From Luteimonas colneyensis (GTDB lineage: Bacteria; Pseudomonadota; Gammaproteobacteria; Xanthomonadales; Xanthomonadaceae): a DNA stretch of 64,000 bases. The notes below the pieces were generated by a model. That model ran no database searches and had not been told where the DNA came from. It was given only the letters and a program-made list of their open reading frames with translations. The stretch lies in the NCBI RefSeq assembly GCF_014836665.1, contig NZ_JACSQJ010000002.1:469252-533251 (forward strand). The letters are read 5' to 3'. Shown here piece after piece: positions 11,623 through 21,363 of this stretch (within the stretch, counting starts at the first letter, position 1; the number at the start of each line of letters is the position of its first letter). The position numbers and the translations under genes are program-made.

Positions 11623-12902
11623 GCGACGCGGCGGCCCGCCTCCGCCGGTTCCGCCGTGCGCCGGTGATGGCGGCGCTGCTGCTGGCGCTGGCCATGCCGG
11701 CGGGGCCGCTGGCGGCGCAGGACAGCCGCGAGGCGCAGCGCCGGCTCGAGCGCGTCAAGCGCGAGCTCAACGAGGTCGGGCGCGAGCGGCGCCAGCTCGA
11801 AGGCCAGCGCGGGACCGCCAGCCGCGCCCTGCGCGAGGCCGACGAGCGCGTCAACCGCAATGCCCGCGAACTCGCCGCCACCGAGGCCGCGCTGGCGCGC
11901 CAGCAGCAGGCGCTGGCGGAGCTGGAGGCCCGCCGCGACGCCGCCGCCGAGGGGCTGTCGGCGCAGCGGGTCGAACTCGCCGCGCTGCTGCGCGCCGCCT
12001 ACACCGTCGGCGGCCAGGCGCCGCTGAAGCTGATGCTGTCGCAGGACGATGCCGCCGGCGCCAACCGCAGCCTGGCCTACCACGGCTACCTGCAGCGCAG
12101 CCGCAGCGCGCGCATCGCCGAGCTGTCGGCGGAGCTGTCCGGGCTCGAGGAAATGGAGCGCAGGATCGCCGCCGAGCGCGAAGCCCTGGCCGCGACCGGC
12201 GAACGCCAGCGCAGCCAGGCCGCGGCGCTGGAAAAGGAACGCGGCGAACGCGCCAGGGCCGTCGCCGAGCTCGACGGCCGCTACCGCGACCGCAGCGCGC
12301 GCGAGAAGGCCCTGGGGGCCGACGCGAAATCACTCGAGGGCCTGCTCGCACGCCTGCGCGAGGCCGCGCGCCGCGCCGAGGCCGAACGCAAGGCCGAAGC
12401 CGCGCGTCGCGCCGCCGCCGCGCGCCGGGACTCCGCCGCCCCGGCACCCGGCAGTGGCGGTGGCCGCAGCCCGGTCCCGGACGCGCCGCGGGTGGCGGTG
12501 GCGCGCAGCGCGCCGGTGCAGGTCGGCGGCCTGTCCTGGCCGCTCACCGGCAGCCTGCTCGCCGGCTACGGCGGGCGCATGCCCGACGGCCGCCGCAGCT
12601 CGGGCGTGCTGGTGTCCGCAGCCGCCGGCACGCCGGTCACGGCGGTGGCCGAGGGCACGGTGGTGTTCGCCGAGTGGATGACCGGCTACGGCCTGATCCT
12701 GATCATCGACCACGGCAACGGCTACATGAGCCTGTACGCCCACAACGACAGCCTGCTCAAGGGCCCGGGCGACCGCGTGCGCCGCGGCGATGCGGTGTCC
12801 ACCGTCGGCACCTCGGGCGGGCAGGGCGCGGCGGCGCTGTACTTCGAGCTGCGGCGCGACGGCAAGCCGGTCGATCCGAACACCTGGCTGCAGAAGCGCT
12901 GA
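11619..12902 (+). CDS. envC: Murein hydrolase activator EnvC
   Basis: A 427-residue periplasmic protein with a signal peptide (residues about 15-33), a long Arg/Ala/Glu-rich coiled coil (about 35-275) and a C-terminal degenerate LytM/M23 domain (about 310-427). In this family the domain lacks full zinc coordination and activates the amidases AmiA/B at the division site. Here YGLILIIDHGNGYMSLYAHN is present, but the first ligand motif reads RRSSGVLV, consistent with a non-catalytic LytM domain. The GTG start overlaps the gpmI stop. Confidence 0.88.
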   Translation: MSDAAARLRRFRRAPVMAALLLALAMPAGPLAAQDSREAQRRLERVKRELNEVGRERRQLEGQRGTASRALREADERVNRNARELAATEAALARQQQALAELEARRDAAAEGLSAQRVELAALLRAAYTVGGQAPLKLMLSQDDAAGANRSLAYHGYLQRSRSARIAELSAELSGLEEMERRIAAEREALAATGERQRSQAAALEKERGERARAVAELDGRYRDRSAREKALGADAKSLEGLLARLREAARRAEAERKAEAARRAAAARRDSAAPAPGSGGGRSPVPDAPRVAVARSAPVQVGGLSWPLTGSLLAGYGGRMPDGRRSSGVLVSAAAGTPVTAVAEGTVVFAEWMTGYGLILIIDHGNGYMSLYAHNDSLLKGPGDRVRRGDAVSTVGTSGGQGAAALYFELRRDGKPVDPNTWLQKR

Positions 12903-12996
12903 ACGACGACGGGGCGGCCAGGCGCGGGAGCGGCATAATCGGGTGGACCTCGCGCCCCGGCGCGGGGCCGTCCATCCCGCGAACCCGGAGTCCCGA

Positions 12997-14550
12997 ATGC
13001 GCGCCAGCCTGTTGACGCTCGCCCTCGCCAGCCTGCTGGCCCTGCCCGCCGCCGCGCAGACGCCGCCGCCTGCGGAGCCGGAGGAGGCGACGCCGGTGGA
13101 TCGTGCCAGCCAGGACGATCCCGTGCGTGACGCGCCGGAGCCTGGCGCACCGGAACAGGACGCACCGGAGCAGGAAGCGCCGGAGCAGGACCCACCAGAG
13201 CAGGAGACGTCGCCGCAGGATGGGCCGGCGCAGGACGGACCCGCGCGCGGGACCGATACCGACGTACCTGCCGGCACAGGCGGAACCGCGACCGGTGACC
13301 CCACCGACGGCGACGACGGGGAGACCGCCAACAGCGCGGTTCCGCTGGACGAGATCACCCGCTTCGTCCTGGTCTTCAACGCCGTGCGCGCCGGCCACGT
13401 CGACGAGGTCGGTGACCGCGAGCTGATGCAGGCCGCGATCCGGGGCCTGCTGCTCGACCTCGATCCGCACAGCGCCTACCTGCAGCGCAGCGACGCCGAG
13501 GCCTTCGAAGAGGGCACCACCGGCGCCTACGAGGGCATCGGCGTCGAGGTCATGCAGCTGCCCGACGGCAGCATGCGCGTGATCTCGCCGATGGACGGCA
13601 GCCCGGCGCAGCGCGCGGGCATCCGCTCGGGCGATGTCATCACCGCCGTCGACGGCCAGGCGCTGACGCCGGCCAGCCACGAAGGCCGGGGTCCGCTGCG
13701 CGGCCCGCCCGGCACCGAGGTCGGCGTGACGGTCCTGCGCGAAGGCGAGGCCGAACCGCTCGAGCTGCGCGTGGCGCGCGAGGTCATCCGCACCGCGAGC
13801 GTGCGCGGCAGCATCCGCGAGCCGGGCTTCGGCCTCGTGCGCATCGCCTCGTTCCAGGCCGACACCGCGACGGACTTCGCCGCCACCGTGGACCGCCTCA
13901 ACGGCGAGGCCGGTGGCAACGGCCTGCGCGGCCTGCTGCTCGACCTGCGCAGCAATCCCGGCGGCCTGCTGACCTCGGCGGTGCAGATCGCCGACGACCT
14001 GCTGGAGAGCGGCGGCATCGTCAGCACCCGCGGCCGCATCCAGGTGGGCGACACCTCGTTCAACGCCACGCCCGGCGACCGCATGCAAGGCCGTCCGGTG
14101 GTGGTGCTGGTCGACGCGGGGTCCGCCAGCGCCTCCGAGGTCCTGGCCGGCGCGCTGCGCGACAACGAGCGCGCCTGCATCGTCGGCAGCCGCACCTTCG
14201 GCAAGGGCTCGGTGCAGACGCTGCTGCCGCTGGACAACGGCGACGCGGTCAAGCTCACCACCGCGCGCTACTACACGCCCGGCGGCACCTCGATCCAGGC
14301 CCGGGGCATCGAGCCCGACCTGGTGATCGATGGCAAGGGCGCGCCGGCCAGCGGCTACGCCGAGTCCGCGCTGCCGGGGCATCTCGCCGCCGACGGCGAG
14401 GAGGGCGGGCGGCCGGGGCAGGTGCTCGACGGCGACGAGCCGGTCAAGGCGGCGATGGACGCGCTGCGCCGGCTCGCCTCTGGCGGGACCTGCGCGCTGC
14501 CGGTGACGCCGGCGGCCGGGACGGCTCCTCCGGCGGACGGCGCTCAGTAA
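12997..14550 (+). CDS. ctpA: S41 family C-terminal processing peptidase
   Basis: A 517-residue exported serine protease. Signal peptide 1-20; a low-complexity acidic/Pro/Gln linker with repeated APEQ(D/E) units (about 40-90); an N-terminal helical domain; a PDZ domain (about 180-260); and a tail-specific protease domain with SASASE and RTFGKGSVQ, giving the predicted Ser378/Lys403 dyad. CtpA enzymes trim or degrade periplasmic proteins, including murein hydrolases, and here follow envC by 94 bp. The last 7 bp overlap the convergent rhomboid gene. Confidence 0.9.
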   Translation: MRASLLTLALASLLALPAAAQTPPPAEPEEATPVDRASQDDPVRDAPEPGAPEQDAPEQEAPEQDPPEQETSPQDGPAQDGPARGTDTDVPAGTGGTATGDPTDGDDGETANSAVPLDEITRFVLVFNAVRAGHVDEVGDRELMQAAIRGLLLDLDPHSAYLQRSDAEAFEEGTTGAYEGIGVEVMQLPDGSMRVISPMDGSPAQRAGIRSGDVITAVDGQALTPASHEGRGPLRGPPGTEVGVTVLREGEAEPLELRVAREVIRTASVRGSIREPGFGLVRIASFQADTATDFAATVDRLNGEAGGNGLRGLLLDLRSNPGGLLTSAVQIADDLLESGGIVSTRGRIQVGDTSFNATPGDRMQGRPVVVLVDAGSASASEVLAGALRDNERACIVGSRTFGKGSVQTLLPLDNGDAVKLTTARYYTPGGTSIQARGIEPDLVIDGKGAPASGYAESALPGHLAADGEEGGRPGQVLDGDEPVKAAMDALRRLASGGTCALPVTPAAGTAPPADGAQ

Positions 14551-15236
14551 CCCTTCTGGCGCCGCAGCCGCCGGGCGATCGCGCCGCGCGAGAGCAGCGC
14601 GAACGCCACGCCGAAGGCGAAGCCGGCGACGTGGGCCGACCAGGCCACGGCGCCGAAGGCCGGTCCGATGTAGGCGAACACCACCTGCAGCAGGGCCCAG
14701 ATGCCGATCAGCAGCGAGGCCGGCGCGCGCACGAACTCGAGGAACAGGCCCAGCGGCAGCACCACGCCCAGGTGCGCGCGCGGGAACAGCGCCAGGTAGG
14801 TGCCGATCAGCGCCGAGACCGCGCCGCTGGCGCCGATCACGAAGCGGTCCGGCGCATCGACCACGAGCACGGTGACGAGGTTGGCGAACGCACCGCCGGC
14901 CAGGAACAGCGCCAGCATCCGCCACGAGCCGAGCGCGCGCTCGGCCGGCAGGCCGAAGATCAGCAGGAACACCAGGTTGCCCAGCAGGTGCGCCCAGTCG
15001 GCATGCACGAACAGCGCCGTGAGAAGGCGCAACCCGCGCTCGCCGTCGCCCCACCAGTCCGCCAGCGCATCCGGTGCCAGGCCGCCGGTCAGTGCGCCCC
15101 AGCGCGCCATCAGCGCCTGCTCGACGGCCTCCGGCCGGGTGCTCGCCCACAGGTAGACGCACCACAGGACCGCGCAGAGCAGCGGGGTGGCCCAGCGGAA
15201 GGCGGGGCGCGCGTGCGTGGGGATCGAGACGAACAT
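14544..15236 (-). CDS. Rhomboid family intramembrane serine protease
   Basis: A 230-residue, six-helix membrane protease. HLLGN at 83-87, GASG with the catalytic Ser137, and the catalytic His202 in AHVAGFAFG form the rhomboid signature. ATG 15236 was chosen: the upstream in-frame extension to 15383 is not hydrophobic and would overlap the fadL leader. It converges with ctpA (7 bp overlap). Substrate unknown. Confidence 0.88.
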   Translation of the reverse strand: MFVSIPTHARPAFRWATPLLCAVLWCVYLWASTRPEAVEQALMARWGALTGGLAPDALADWWGDGERGLRLLTALFVHADWAHLLGNLVFLLIFGLPAERALGSWRMLALFLAGGAFANLVTVLVVDAPDRFVIGASGAVSALIGTYLALFPRAHLGVVLPLGLFLEFVRAPASLLIGIWALLQVVFAYIGPAFGAVAWSAHVAGFAFGVAFALLSRGAIARRLRRQKGY

Positions 15237-15329
15237 GACTGGGGAGCGGGGTGGGAAGGCGGACGTGGTGGCCAAGATACCCGCCCGGAGGCGTGACGCG
15301 GGGCACCTGTGCAACACCATCCGCCACGG

Positions 15330-15335
15330 TATAGT
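15330..15335 (+). promoter_or_regulatory. Candidate -10 box of the FadL-like gene
   Basis: TATAGT lies 48 bp before the ATG at 15383. No good -35 hexamer is found at the expected distance. A leader of about 40 nt would follow. Confidence 0.35.
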
Positions 15336-15382
15336 GCGCGGCACTCCAACAACTGCAAGCCACTGCCAGGAGCCTTCCCGCA

Positions 15383-16723
15383 ATGCGTATTTCCCCCGTC
15401 TACAAGGCCTCGGCCCTCGCGCTCGGCATCGCCGGCGCCCTGGCCTTCGCCCCGGTCCACGCGTCCGGTTTCCAGCTCAAGGAAAACAGCGTCAAGGGCC
15501 TCGGCGCCGCGTTTGCCGGCACCGGCATCAACGAAGGCGACGCCTCCGTCGTGATCAACAACCCGGCCGCGATGACCCGCTTCGAGGGCACCACGGTCCA
15601 GGCCGACCTCTCGGTGATCGACCTGAGCTACCAGTTCGAGGGCAGCGGCACCGACGCGTTCGGCCGCCCGCTCACCGGCGGCGACGGCGGCAACGCCGGC
15701 GACGTCACTCCGATCCCGGCGTTCTCGGTGATCCACAAGCTCGACAACGGCCTGGCGCTGGGCGCCATGGTCAGCGCGCCGTTCGGCCTGAAGACCGAGT
15801 ACGAGCCCGACTGGCAGGGCCGCTACTTCGCCGACACCTCGGACGTGAAGATCATCAACCTGACCTTCTCGGCCGCGCTGGACATCACCGACCGCTTCTC
15901 GGTGGGCCTGGGCGCGATCTACTCCAAGGCCGACGTGACCCTGTCCAAGGCCGTCGACTTCGGCACCCTGCTCTATTCCAACCCGGCCACCCGCCCGCTG
16001 CCGTTCGCGGTGCCGCAGGCGCGTGACGGCCACGCCGAGATCCAGGGCGACGACACCGGCTTCGGCTGGGTCGCGGGCTTCACCGTGCGTCCGACCGACC
16101 GCTTCTCGGTGGGCGTGAACTACCAGTCCGAGATCGACTACGAGCTGCGCGGCACCGCCGAGTGGCAGGTGCCGGGCGACGTGCGCGCGGTGTTCAACAG
16201 CAACCCGATGACCGCCCAGCTGTTCCAGAACGGCGGCGCCGGCGCCAAGCTGACCACGCCCTCGACCTTCTCGGTCGCGGCCCGCTACGAGTTCACCGAC
16301 CGCTTCGCGATGATGGCGAAGTGGGCCGAGACCGGCTGGTCCTCGCTGCAGGAAGTGCGCATCGACTTCGACAACCCGGATCCGGACTCGGTCGAACCCT
16401 TCGAGTGGGAAGACACGCAGTTCGCGTCGCTGGGCGCCGAGTACAAGCTCAACGACGCCTGGACCCTGCGCGGCGGCGTCGCGATCGACGAGACCCCGAC
16501 CAGCATCGAGCACCGCACCCCGCGCCTGCCCGACGCGGACCGCAACTGGTACTCGATCGGTGCCACGTGGGACGTGAGCGACGCGCTGTCGGTGGACTTC
16601 GCCTTCACCCACCTGAAGCCGAAGGATCCCGAGGTCGACTTCACCAGCGGCGGCAGCACCATCGCCGGTCCGTTCGACGGTGACGCCAACCTGTTCGGCG
16701 TGTCGGCGCAGTACCGCTTCTGA
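15383..16723 (+). CDS. OmpP1/FadL family outer membrane transporter
   Basis: A 446-residue outer membrane beta-barrel with a cleavable signal peptide ending VHASG, after which FQLKENSVKGLGAAFAG gives the typical FadL N-terminal hatch (GFQL...NG.AxAG pattern). Alternating aromatic strands and a terminal YRF follow, with the C-terminal Phe needed for barrel assembly. Family members pass long-chain fatty acids or other hydrophobic compounds through the outer membrane. The gene stands alone between a weak promoter and a strong terminator. The true substrate cannot be told from the sequence. Confidence 0.88.
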   Translation: MRISPVYKASALALGIAGALAFAPVHASGFQLKENSVKGLGAAFAGTGINEGDASVVINNPAAMTRFEGTTVQADLSVIDLSYQFEGSGTDAFGRPLTGGDGGNAGDVTPIPAFSVIHKLDNGLALGAMVSAPFGLKTEYEPDWQGRYFADTSDVKIINLTFSAALDITDRFSVGLGAIYSKADVTLSKAVDFGTLLYSNPATRPLPFAVPQARDGHAEIQGDDTGFGWVAGFTVRPTDRFSVGVNYQSEIDYELRGTAEWQVPGDVRAVFNSNPMTAQLFQNGGAGAKLTTPSTFSVAARYEFTDRFAMMAKWAETGWSSLQEVRIDFDNPDPDSVEPFEWEDTQFASLGAEYKLNDAWTLRGGVAIDETPTSIEHRTPRLPDADRNWYSIGATWDVSDALSVDFAFTHLKPKDPEVDFTSGGSTIAGPFDGDANLFGVSAQYRF

Positions 16724-16737
16724 TCGCTCCGGCGTGA

Positions 16738-16775
16738 TGGAAAAAGCCCCGCATCCGCGGGGCTTTTTCTTTCCT
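16738..16775. terminator. Rho-independent terminator after the FadL-like gene
   Basis: AAAAAGCCCCGC-ATCC-GCGGGGCTTTTT with further T residues. The A run on the left makes it potentially bidirectional, so it can also stop transcripts arriving from putA. Confidence 0.92.
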
Positions 16776-16800
16776 CAGCCTTCCGTTCGCCCGCGTCCCC

Positions 16801-16866
16801 GTAGGAGCAGCTACAGCTGCGACCGCGATCGCCGCCAGTACGGGTCGCAGCTGTAGCTGCTCCTAC
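16801..16866. repeat. GTAG-type REP pair (perfect inverted repeat)
   Basis: A 24-nt arm starting GTAGGAGCAGCTACAGCTGC at 16801-16824 is repeated exactly in reverse complement at 16843-16866, with an 18-nt centre. The same arms recur at 33363, and in variant form at 2774 and 43545. This matches the GTAG-headed palindromes described in Stenotrophomonas and relatives, which are mobilised by RAYT transposases; no RAYT gene is in the window. Confidence 0.9.
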
Positions 16867-16890
16867 AGGATGGCGGGCGGCGGAGGGGGC

Positions 16891-19800
16891 TCAGTCGCCC
16901 AGCGTCAGCAGCGAGGCGTTGCCGCCGGCGGCGGTGGTGTTGATGGTCACCGTCTTCTCGGTGGCGAAGCGCGGCAGGTAGTGCGGACCGCCGGCCTTGG
17001 GGCCGGTGCCGGACAGGCCCTGGCCGCCGAAGGGCTGCACGCCCACCACCGCGCCGATCTGGTTGCGGTTGACGTAGATGTTGCCGACCTTCGCGCGCGC
17101 CACGATGCGCTCGACGGTCTCGTCGATGCGCGAATGGATGCCGAGGGTGAGTCCGAAGCCGGTGGCGTTGATCGCGTCGACGACCTGGTCGAGTTCGCTC
17201 GCCTTCCAGCGCACCACGTGCAGCGCCGGGCCGAAGTTTTCGCGCTCCAGGCGGCCGATCGAATCGATCTCCCAGGCGCGCGGCGCGAAGAAGGTGCCGT
17301 GCGCGGCGGCGTCGGGCAGCATGGCCTGCGCGATGAGCCGGCAGCCGGCCATTTCGCCGGCGTGGTCCTCGAGCAGGCGCAGCGCGTCGGCATCGATGAC
17401 CGGGCCGACGTCGGTCGACAGCTGCCCCGGGTCGCCGACCACGAGTTCCGCCATCGCGCCGGCCAGCATGTCGACCACCTTGTCGGCGATGTCGTCCTGC
17501 ACGAACAGCACGCGCGCGGCCGAGCAGCGCTGGCCGGCCGAGGTGAAGGCCGAACCGATCGCGTCCTTGACCACCTGTTCGGGCAGCGACGACGAGTCGG
17601 CGATCAGCGCGTTCTGGCCGCCGGTCTCGGCGATCAGCACGCCGATGGAGGCGTCGCGGGCGGCCAGCGCACGGTTGATCGCGCGCGCGGTGGCGGTGGA
17701 GCCGGTGAAGGCCACGCCGGCCACGCGCGGGTCGGAAGTGAGCGCGGCGCCGACGCTGGCGCCGTCGCCGGGCACCAGCTGCAGCACGGCCGCCGGGATG
17801 CCGGTCTCGTGCAGCAGGGCGACGGCCGCGTGCGCGACCAGGTTGGTCTGCTCGGCGGGCTTGGCGATCACGCTGTTGCCGGCGGCGAGCGCCGCGGCCA
17901 CCTGGCCGCAGAAGATCGCCAGCGGGAAGTTCCACGGGCTGATGCAGACGAACACGCCGCGGCCTTCGAGCTGCAGCACGTTGGACTCGCCGGTGGGGCC
18001 GGGCAGGGCCTGCGCACCGAACTGGCGACGGGCCTCGCCGGCGTAGTAGCGCAGGAAGTCGACCGCCTCGCGCACCTCGGCGACGCCGTCGACGATGGTC
18101 TTGCCGGCCTCGCGCGTGCACATGGCGATGAACTTCGGCATCTGCCGCTCCATCACGTCGGCGGCGTGCTCGAGGATCGCGGCGCGCGACGCGGCCGGGG
18201 TCGCGTTCCAGGCCGGCTGCGCGGCGACGGCGTTGGCCAGCGCGCGCTCGACCGTGGCGGCGTCCGCGGCCTGCCAGCGGCCGACCACGCGGCGGCGGTC
18301 GGCGGGGTCGGTGACGTCGGTCCAGGCGGCGGCGGTGGTCGCGCCGGGCACCAGCGGCGCGGCCTGCCACTGCGCCGTTTCGGCGTCAATGGCGGCGGCC
18401 AGGGTGCGCAGGTCGTCGTCGTTGGCGAGGTTGATGCCCATGGAATTGGTCCTGTCGATGCCGACGCTGCGGAACAGGTCGGCCGGTAGCGGGATGCGCG
18501 GATGCGGGATGGAGTCGAACGCGGACACGACCTCGACCGGGTCGCGGACCAGGTCCTCGATCGCCACGTCCTCGTCGGTGATGCGGTTGACGAAGCTGGA
18601 GTTGGCGCCGTTCTCGAGCAGGCGGCGCACGAGGTAGGGCAGCAGGTCCTCGTGGCTGCCGACCGGCGCGTAGACGCGGCAGGGCACGTCCAGGCGGTCG
18701 GCCGGGATCACCTCGTCGTAGAGGTCGTCGCCCATGCCGTGCAGCTTCTGGAACTCGAACGGCCGGCCGGCGCCCATGCGGTGCACGGCGGCGATGGTCT
18801 GCGCGTTGTGGGTGGCGAACATCGGATAGACCGCGTCGCCGGCGTCGAGCAGGCGGCGCGCGTTGGCCAGGTAGCTGACGTCGGTGTTGGGCTTGCGCGT
18901 GAACACGGGATAGCCCGCGTGGCCCTCGACCTGGGCGCGCTTGACCTCGGCGTCCCAGTACGCGCCCTTGACCAGGCGCACCGGGATCCGGCGGCCGCCG
19001 CGGCGCGCGAGCCCGGCGATCCAGTCGATCACGAACGGCGCGCGCTTCTGGTAGGCCTGCACCACGATGCCGAAACCGCTCCAACCGGCCAGCGACGGGT
19101 CCGACCAGGCGGCTTCGATCACGTCCAGCGACAGCTCCAGGCGGTCGGCCTCCTCGGCGTCCACGGTCAGGCCGATGCGGTGGCCCTTCGCGCGCCGTGC
19201 GAGGTCCAGCAGGCGCGGGGCCAGTTCCGCCAGCACCCGTTCGCGCTTGGCGTGCTCGTAGCGCGGGTGCAGCGCCGAGAGCTTGACCGAGATCGAGGGC
19301 GCGACGATCTCGTCGGCGGCGCCGCCGGCGCTGCGGCCGATGGCGTCGATTGCGCTGCGGTAGGCCTCGAGGTAACGGTCGGCGTCGCGCTGGGTGAGCG
19401 CGGCCTCGCCGAGCATGTCGTACGAATAGCGGTAGTTCGCGTTGCGGCCCTTGCGTGCGCGCGACAGCGCCTCGCCGATCGTGCGTCCCATCACGAACTG
19501 GTGGCCCATGATCTTCATCGCCTGGCGCACGGCCAGGCGGATCACCGGCTCGCCCACGCGGCCGACCAGGCGCTTGAAGGCGCCGTGCACGTCGCGCCGG
19601 GTGTCGTCGGCCAGGTCGACAAGGTGGCCGGTCAGCATCAGGCCCCAGGTGGAGGCGTTGACCAGCACCGATTCCGACTGGCCGACGTGGCGCTTCCAGT
19701 CGGCCTCGCCCAGCTTGTCGCGGATCAGCGCGTCGGCGGTGTCCTGGTCGGGAATGCGCAGCAGCGCCTCGGCCACGCACATCAGCAGCACGCCCTCCTC

Positions 19801-20043
19801 GCTGCCGAGGTCGTACTGGCGCATGAAGGACTCGACCACGCCCTGGTCGCGCGCGCGCAGGCGCACGCGGCGCACCAGGCCGGCGGCGGTGGCGGCGATG
19901 GCGGCGGTGTCGGCGGGCGGCTGGCGCGCCTCGGCGAGCAGCGCGCGCACGCGGGTGGCTTCGTCCGCCAGCCAGTGCTGCGTGATCGCCGCGCGCAGCG
20001 GGTCGGACGGCGGCGGAAGGTCGCCGGGGAGTGGCTTGGTCAC
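16891..20043 (-). CDS. putA: Bifunctional proline dehydrogenase / glutamate-semialdehyde dehydrogenase
   Basis: About 1050 residues from GTG 20043 (an ATG at 20151 would add 36 residues rich in Gly/Ala). The N-terminal FAD-dependent PRODH barrel (about 90-440) shows LVKGAYWDAE and RLLENGANSSFVNR-type motifs. The C-terminal aldehyde dehydrogenase (about 500-1000) shows ETGGQNALI and the catalytic Cys in SAGQRCSA. The enzyme oxidises proline to glutamate and feeds electrons to the membrane. There is no N-terminal ribbon-helix-helix domain, so it is not an autogenous repressor as in E. coli. Confidence 0.93.
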   Translation of the reverse strand: MTKPLPGDLPPPSDPLRAAITQHWLADEATRVRALLAEARQPPADTAAIAATAAGLVRRVRLRARDQGVVESFMRQYDLGSEEGVLLMCVAEALLRIPDQDTADALIRDKLGEADWKRHVGQSESVLVNASTWGLMLTGHLVDLADDTRRDVHGAFKRLVGRVGEPVIRLAVRQAMKIMGHQFVMGRTIGEALSRARKGRNANYRYSYDMLGEAALTQRDADRYLEAYRSAIDAIGRSAGGAADEIVAPSISVKLSALHPRYEHAKRERVLAELAPRLLDLARRAKGHRIGLTVDAEEADRLELSLDVIEAAWSDPSLAGWSGFGIVVQAYQKRAPFVIDWIAGLARRGGRRIPVRLVKGAYWDAEVKRAQVEGHAGYPVFTRKPNTDVSYLANARRLLDAGDAVYPMFATHNAQTIAAVHRMGAGRPFEFQKLHGMGDDLYDEVIPADRLDVPCRVYAPVGSHEDLLPYLVRRLLENGANSSFVNRITDEDVAIEDLVRDPVEVVSAFDSIPHPRIPLPADLFRSVGIDRTNSMGINLANDDDLRTLAAAIDAETAQWQAAPLVPGATTAAAWTDVTDPADRRRVVGRWQAADAATVERALANAVAAQPAWNATPAASRAAILEHAADVMERQMPKFIAMCTREAGKTIVDGVAEVREAVDFLRYYAGEARRQFGAQALPGPTGESNVLQLEGRGVFVCISPWNFPLAIFCGQVAAALAAGNSVIAKPAEQTNLVAHAAVALLHETGIPAAVLQLVPGDGASVGAALTSDPRVAGVAFTGSTATARAINRALAARDASIGVLIAETGGQNALIADSSSLPEQVVKDAIGSAFTSAGQRCSAARVLFVQDDIADKVVDMLAGAMAELVVGDPGQLSTDVGPVIDADALRLLEDHAGEMAGCRLIAQAMLPDAAAHGTFFAPRAWEIDSIGRLERENFGPALHVVRWKASELDQVVDAINATGFGLTLGIHSRIDETVERIVARAKVGNIYVNRNQIGAVVGVQPFGGQGLSGTGPKAGGPHYLPRFATEKTVTINTTAAGGNASLLTLGD

Positions 20044-20368
20044 GGTGGTCCGGACATCGAGGGTGGGAGAGGAGGATTCTAGTCCTCCGGGTGCGCTTTG
20101 CGCCCTGTTCGCGAGGGCGTCCGCGGGCCCGCCGGGGCGCCCTTGGCGCATTTTTTCGCACGTCGTATTGACCGGGCGCGTTGCAGGCCCGCGATGGATG
20201 TGCTTGCCGGTCCGCGTACGCGACGGCTACCATCACTACGATCAGGCGCCCCCGGCGGGGCGTGGCCGGTTCGACCGCGCGCGGCAGAGGCCGGTGCGGA
20301 TGGGCCATCCGACCAACGTAGATGGCAGGCGGCCGCCGGGCCGCGATCGAACATTTGGGGTTGCGCGC
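20044..20368. promoter_or_regulatory. Divergent regulatory region between putA and the cox operon
   Basis: A 325-bp gene-free region. On the plus strand TTGCCG (20204-20209) and TACCAT (20228-20233) are 18 bp apart, and TTGACC at 20168 is another -35-like site without a good partner. TTGGGG about 8 nt before ATG 20369 may serve as ribosome-binding site. No clear operator or riboswitch is seen. Confidence 0.4.
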
Positions 20369-21340
20369 ATGATGCAGGGGCGATTCTCGCGGTGGATTCT
20401 GGCGCTCGTCGCCGCGGCGCCGATGGCGGCCATGGCCCAGGTGGCCGATCCGTCGCGATGGCAGCTGAACATGGGGCGGGGCGTGACCGCGACCTCCCAG
20501 AACGCCTACGAGGCCCACATGCTGGCGCTGTGGATCTGCCTGGCCATCGGCCTGGTGGTCTTCATCGCCATGGGCTACGCGATGTTCGCGTTCCGCAAGT
20601 CCAAGGGCGCGGTGGCCGCCAAATGGAGCCACCACACCGGCCTCGAAGTGCTCTGGACGGTGATCCCGGTGATCCTGCTGGTGATCATGGCCTGGCCGGC
20701 CACCAGCAAGCTGATCGCCATGTACGACACCCGCGAATCCGCAATGACGGTCAAGGTGACCGGCTACCAGTGGATGTGGAAGTACGACTACCTGGGCGAG
20801 GACGTCTCCATCACCAGCCGCCTTGACCGCGAACACGACCGCATCCGGCAGGCCGGCGAGCGCCCCGACCCGGCGGCGCACCCCTACTACCTGCTCGAGG
20901 TCGACAACGAGCTGGTGGTGCCCGTCGACACCAAGATCCGCTTCGTGATCACCGCCGACGACGTCATCCACTCCTGGTGGGTGCCGGCGCTGGGCTGGAA
21001 GCAGGACGCGGTGCCGGGCATCGTCAACGAGGCCTGGGCCGAGATCCGCGAGCCGGGCGTGTACCGCGGCCAGTGCGCCGAGCTCTGCGGCAAGGACCAC
21101 GGCTTCATGCCGATCGTGGTGCGCGCGGTGCCGAAGGACGAATACGCGACCTGGCTGGCGTCGATGAAGACGGTGGACACCGGGGTCCCGACCGATCCCT
21201 CGCTGGTGCCCGAGGGCGGCGACGGCAACGCGCCGCGGTCCATCGACCCGGACATGATCGAAGACATCCAGCAGGGCGAGGAGCCCACCGCCCCGCAGGC
21301 GCCCGCCGCCGCATCCGCCGACGCCTCCAGCGCCGCCTGA
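20369..21340 (+). CDS. ctaC: Cytochrome c oxidase subunit II
   Basis: A 323-residue subunit that receives electrons from cytochrome c. A signal-like first hydrophobic segment (residues 8-25) is followed by two membrane helices (about 50-75 and 95-115) and a periplasmic cupredoxin domain. The CuA ligands are present in GQCAELCGKDHGFM, and YQWMWKYDY is the conserved aromatic stretch for electron entry. The C-terminal tail is Ala/Pro-rich and lacks a CxxCH heme motif, so this is the aa3 rather than the caa3 form. It starts the cox operon; ATGATG gives two possible starts. Confidence 0.94.
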   Translation: MMQGRFSRWILALVAAAPMAAMAQVADPSRWQLNMGRGVTATSQNAYEAHMLALWICLAIGLVVFIAMGYAMFAFRKSKGAVAAKWSHHTGLEVLWTVIPVILLVIMAWPATSKLIAMYDTRESAMTVKVTGYQWMWKYDYLGEDVSITSRLDREHDRIRQAGERPDPAAHPYYLLEVDNELVVPVDTKIRFVITADDVIHSWWVPALGWKQDAVPGIVNEAWAEIREPGVYRGQCAELCGKDHGFMPIVVRAVPKDEYATWLASMKTVDTGVPTDPSLVPEGGDGNAPRSIDPDMIEDIQQGEEPTAPQAPAAASADASSAA

Positions 21341-21363
21341 CCGAACACGAAAGGCCGATCGCC

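Noticed and set aside
20168..20173. TTGACC as -35 of the cox operon
   Set aside because: No acceptable -10 hexamer at 16-18 bp; the TTGCCG/TACCAT pair downstream is somewhat better.
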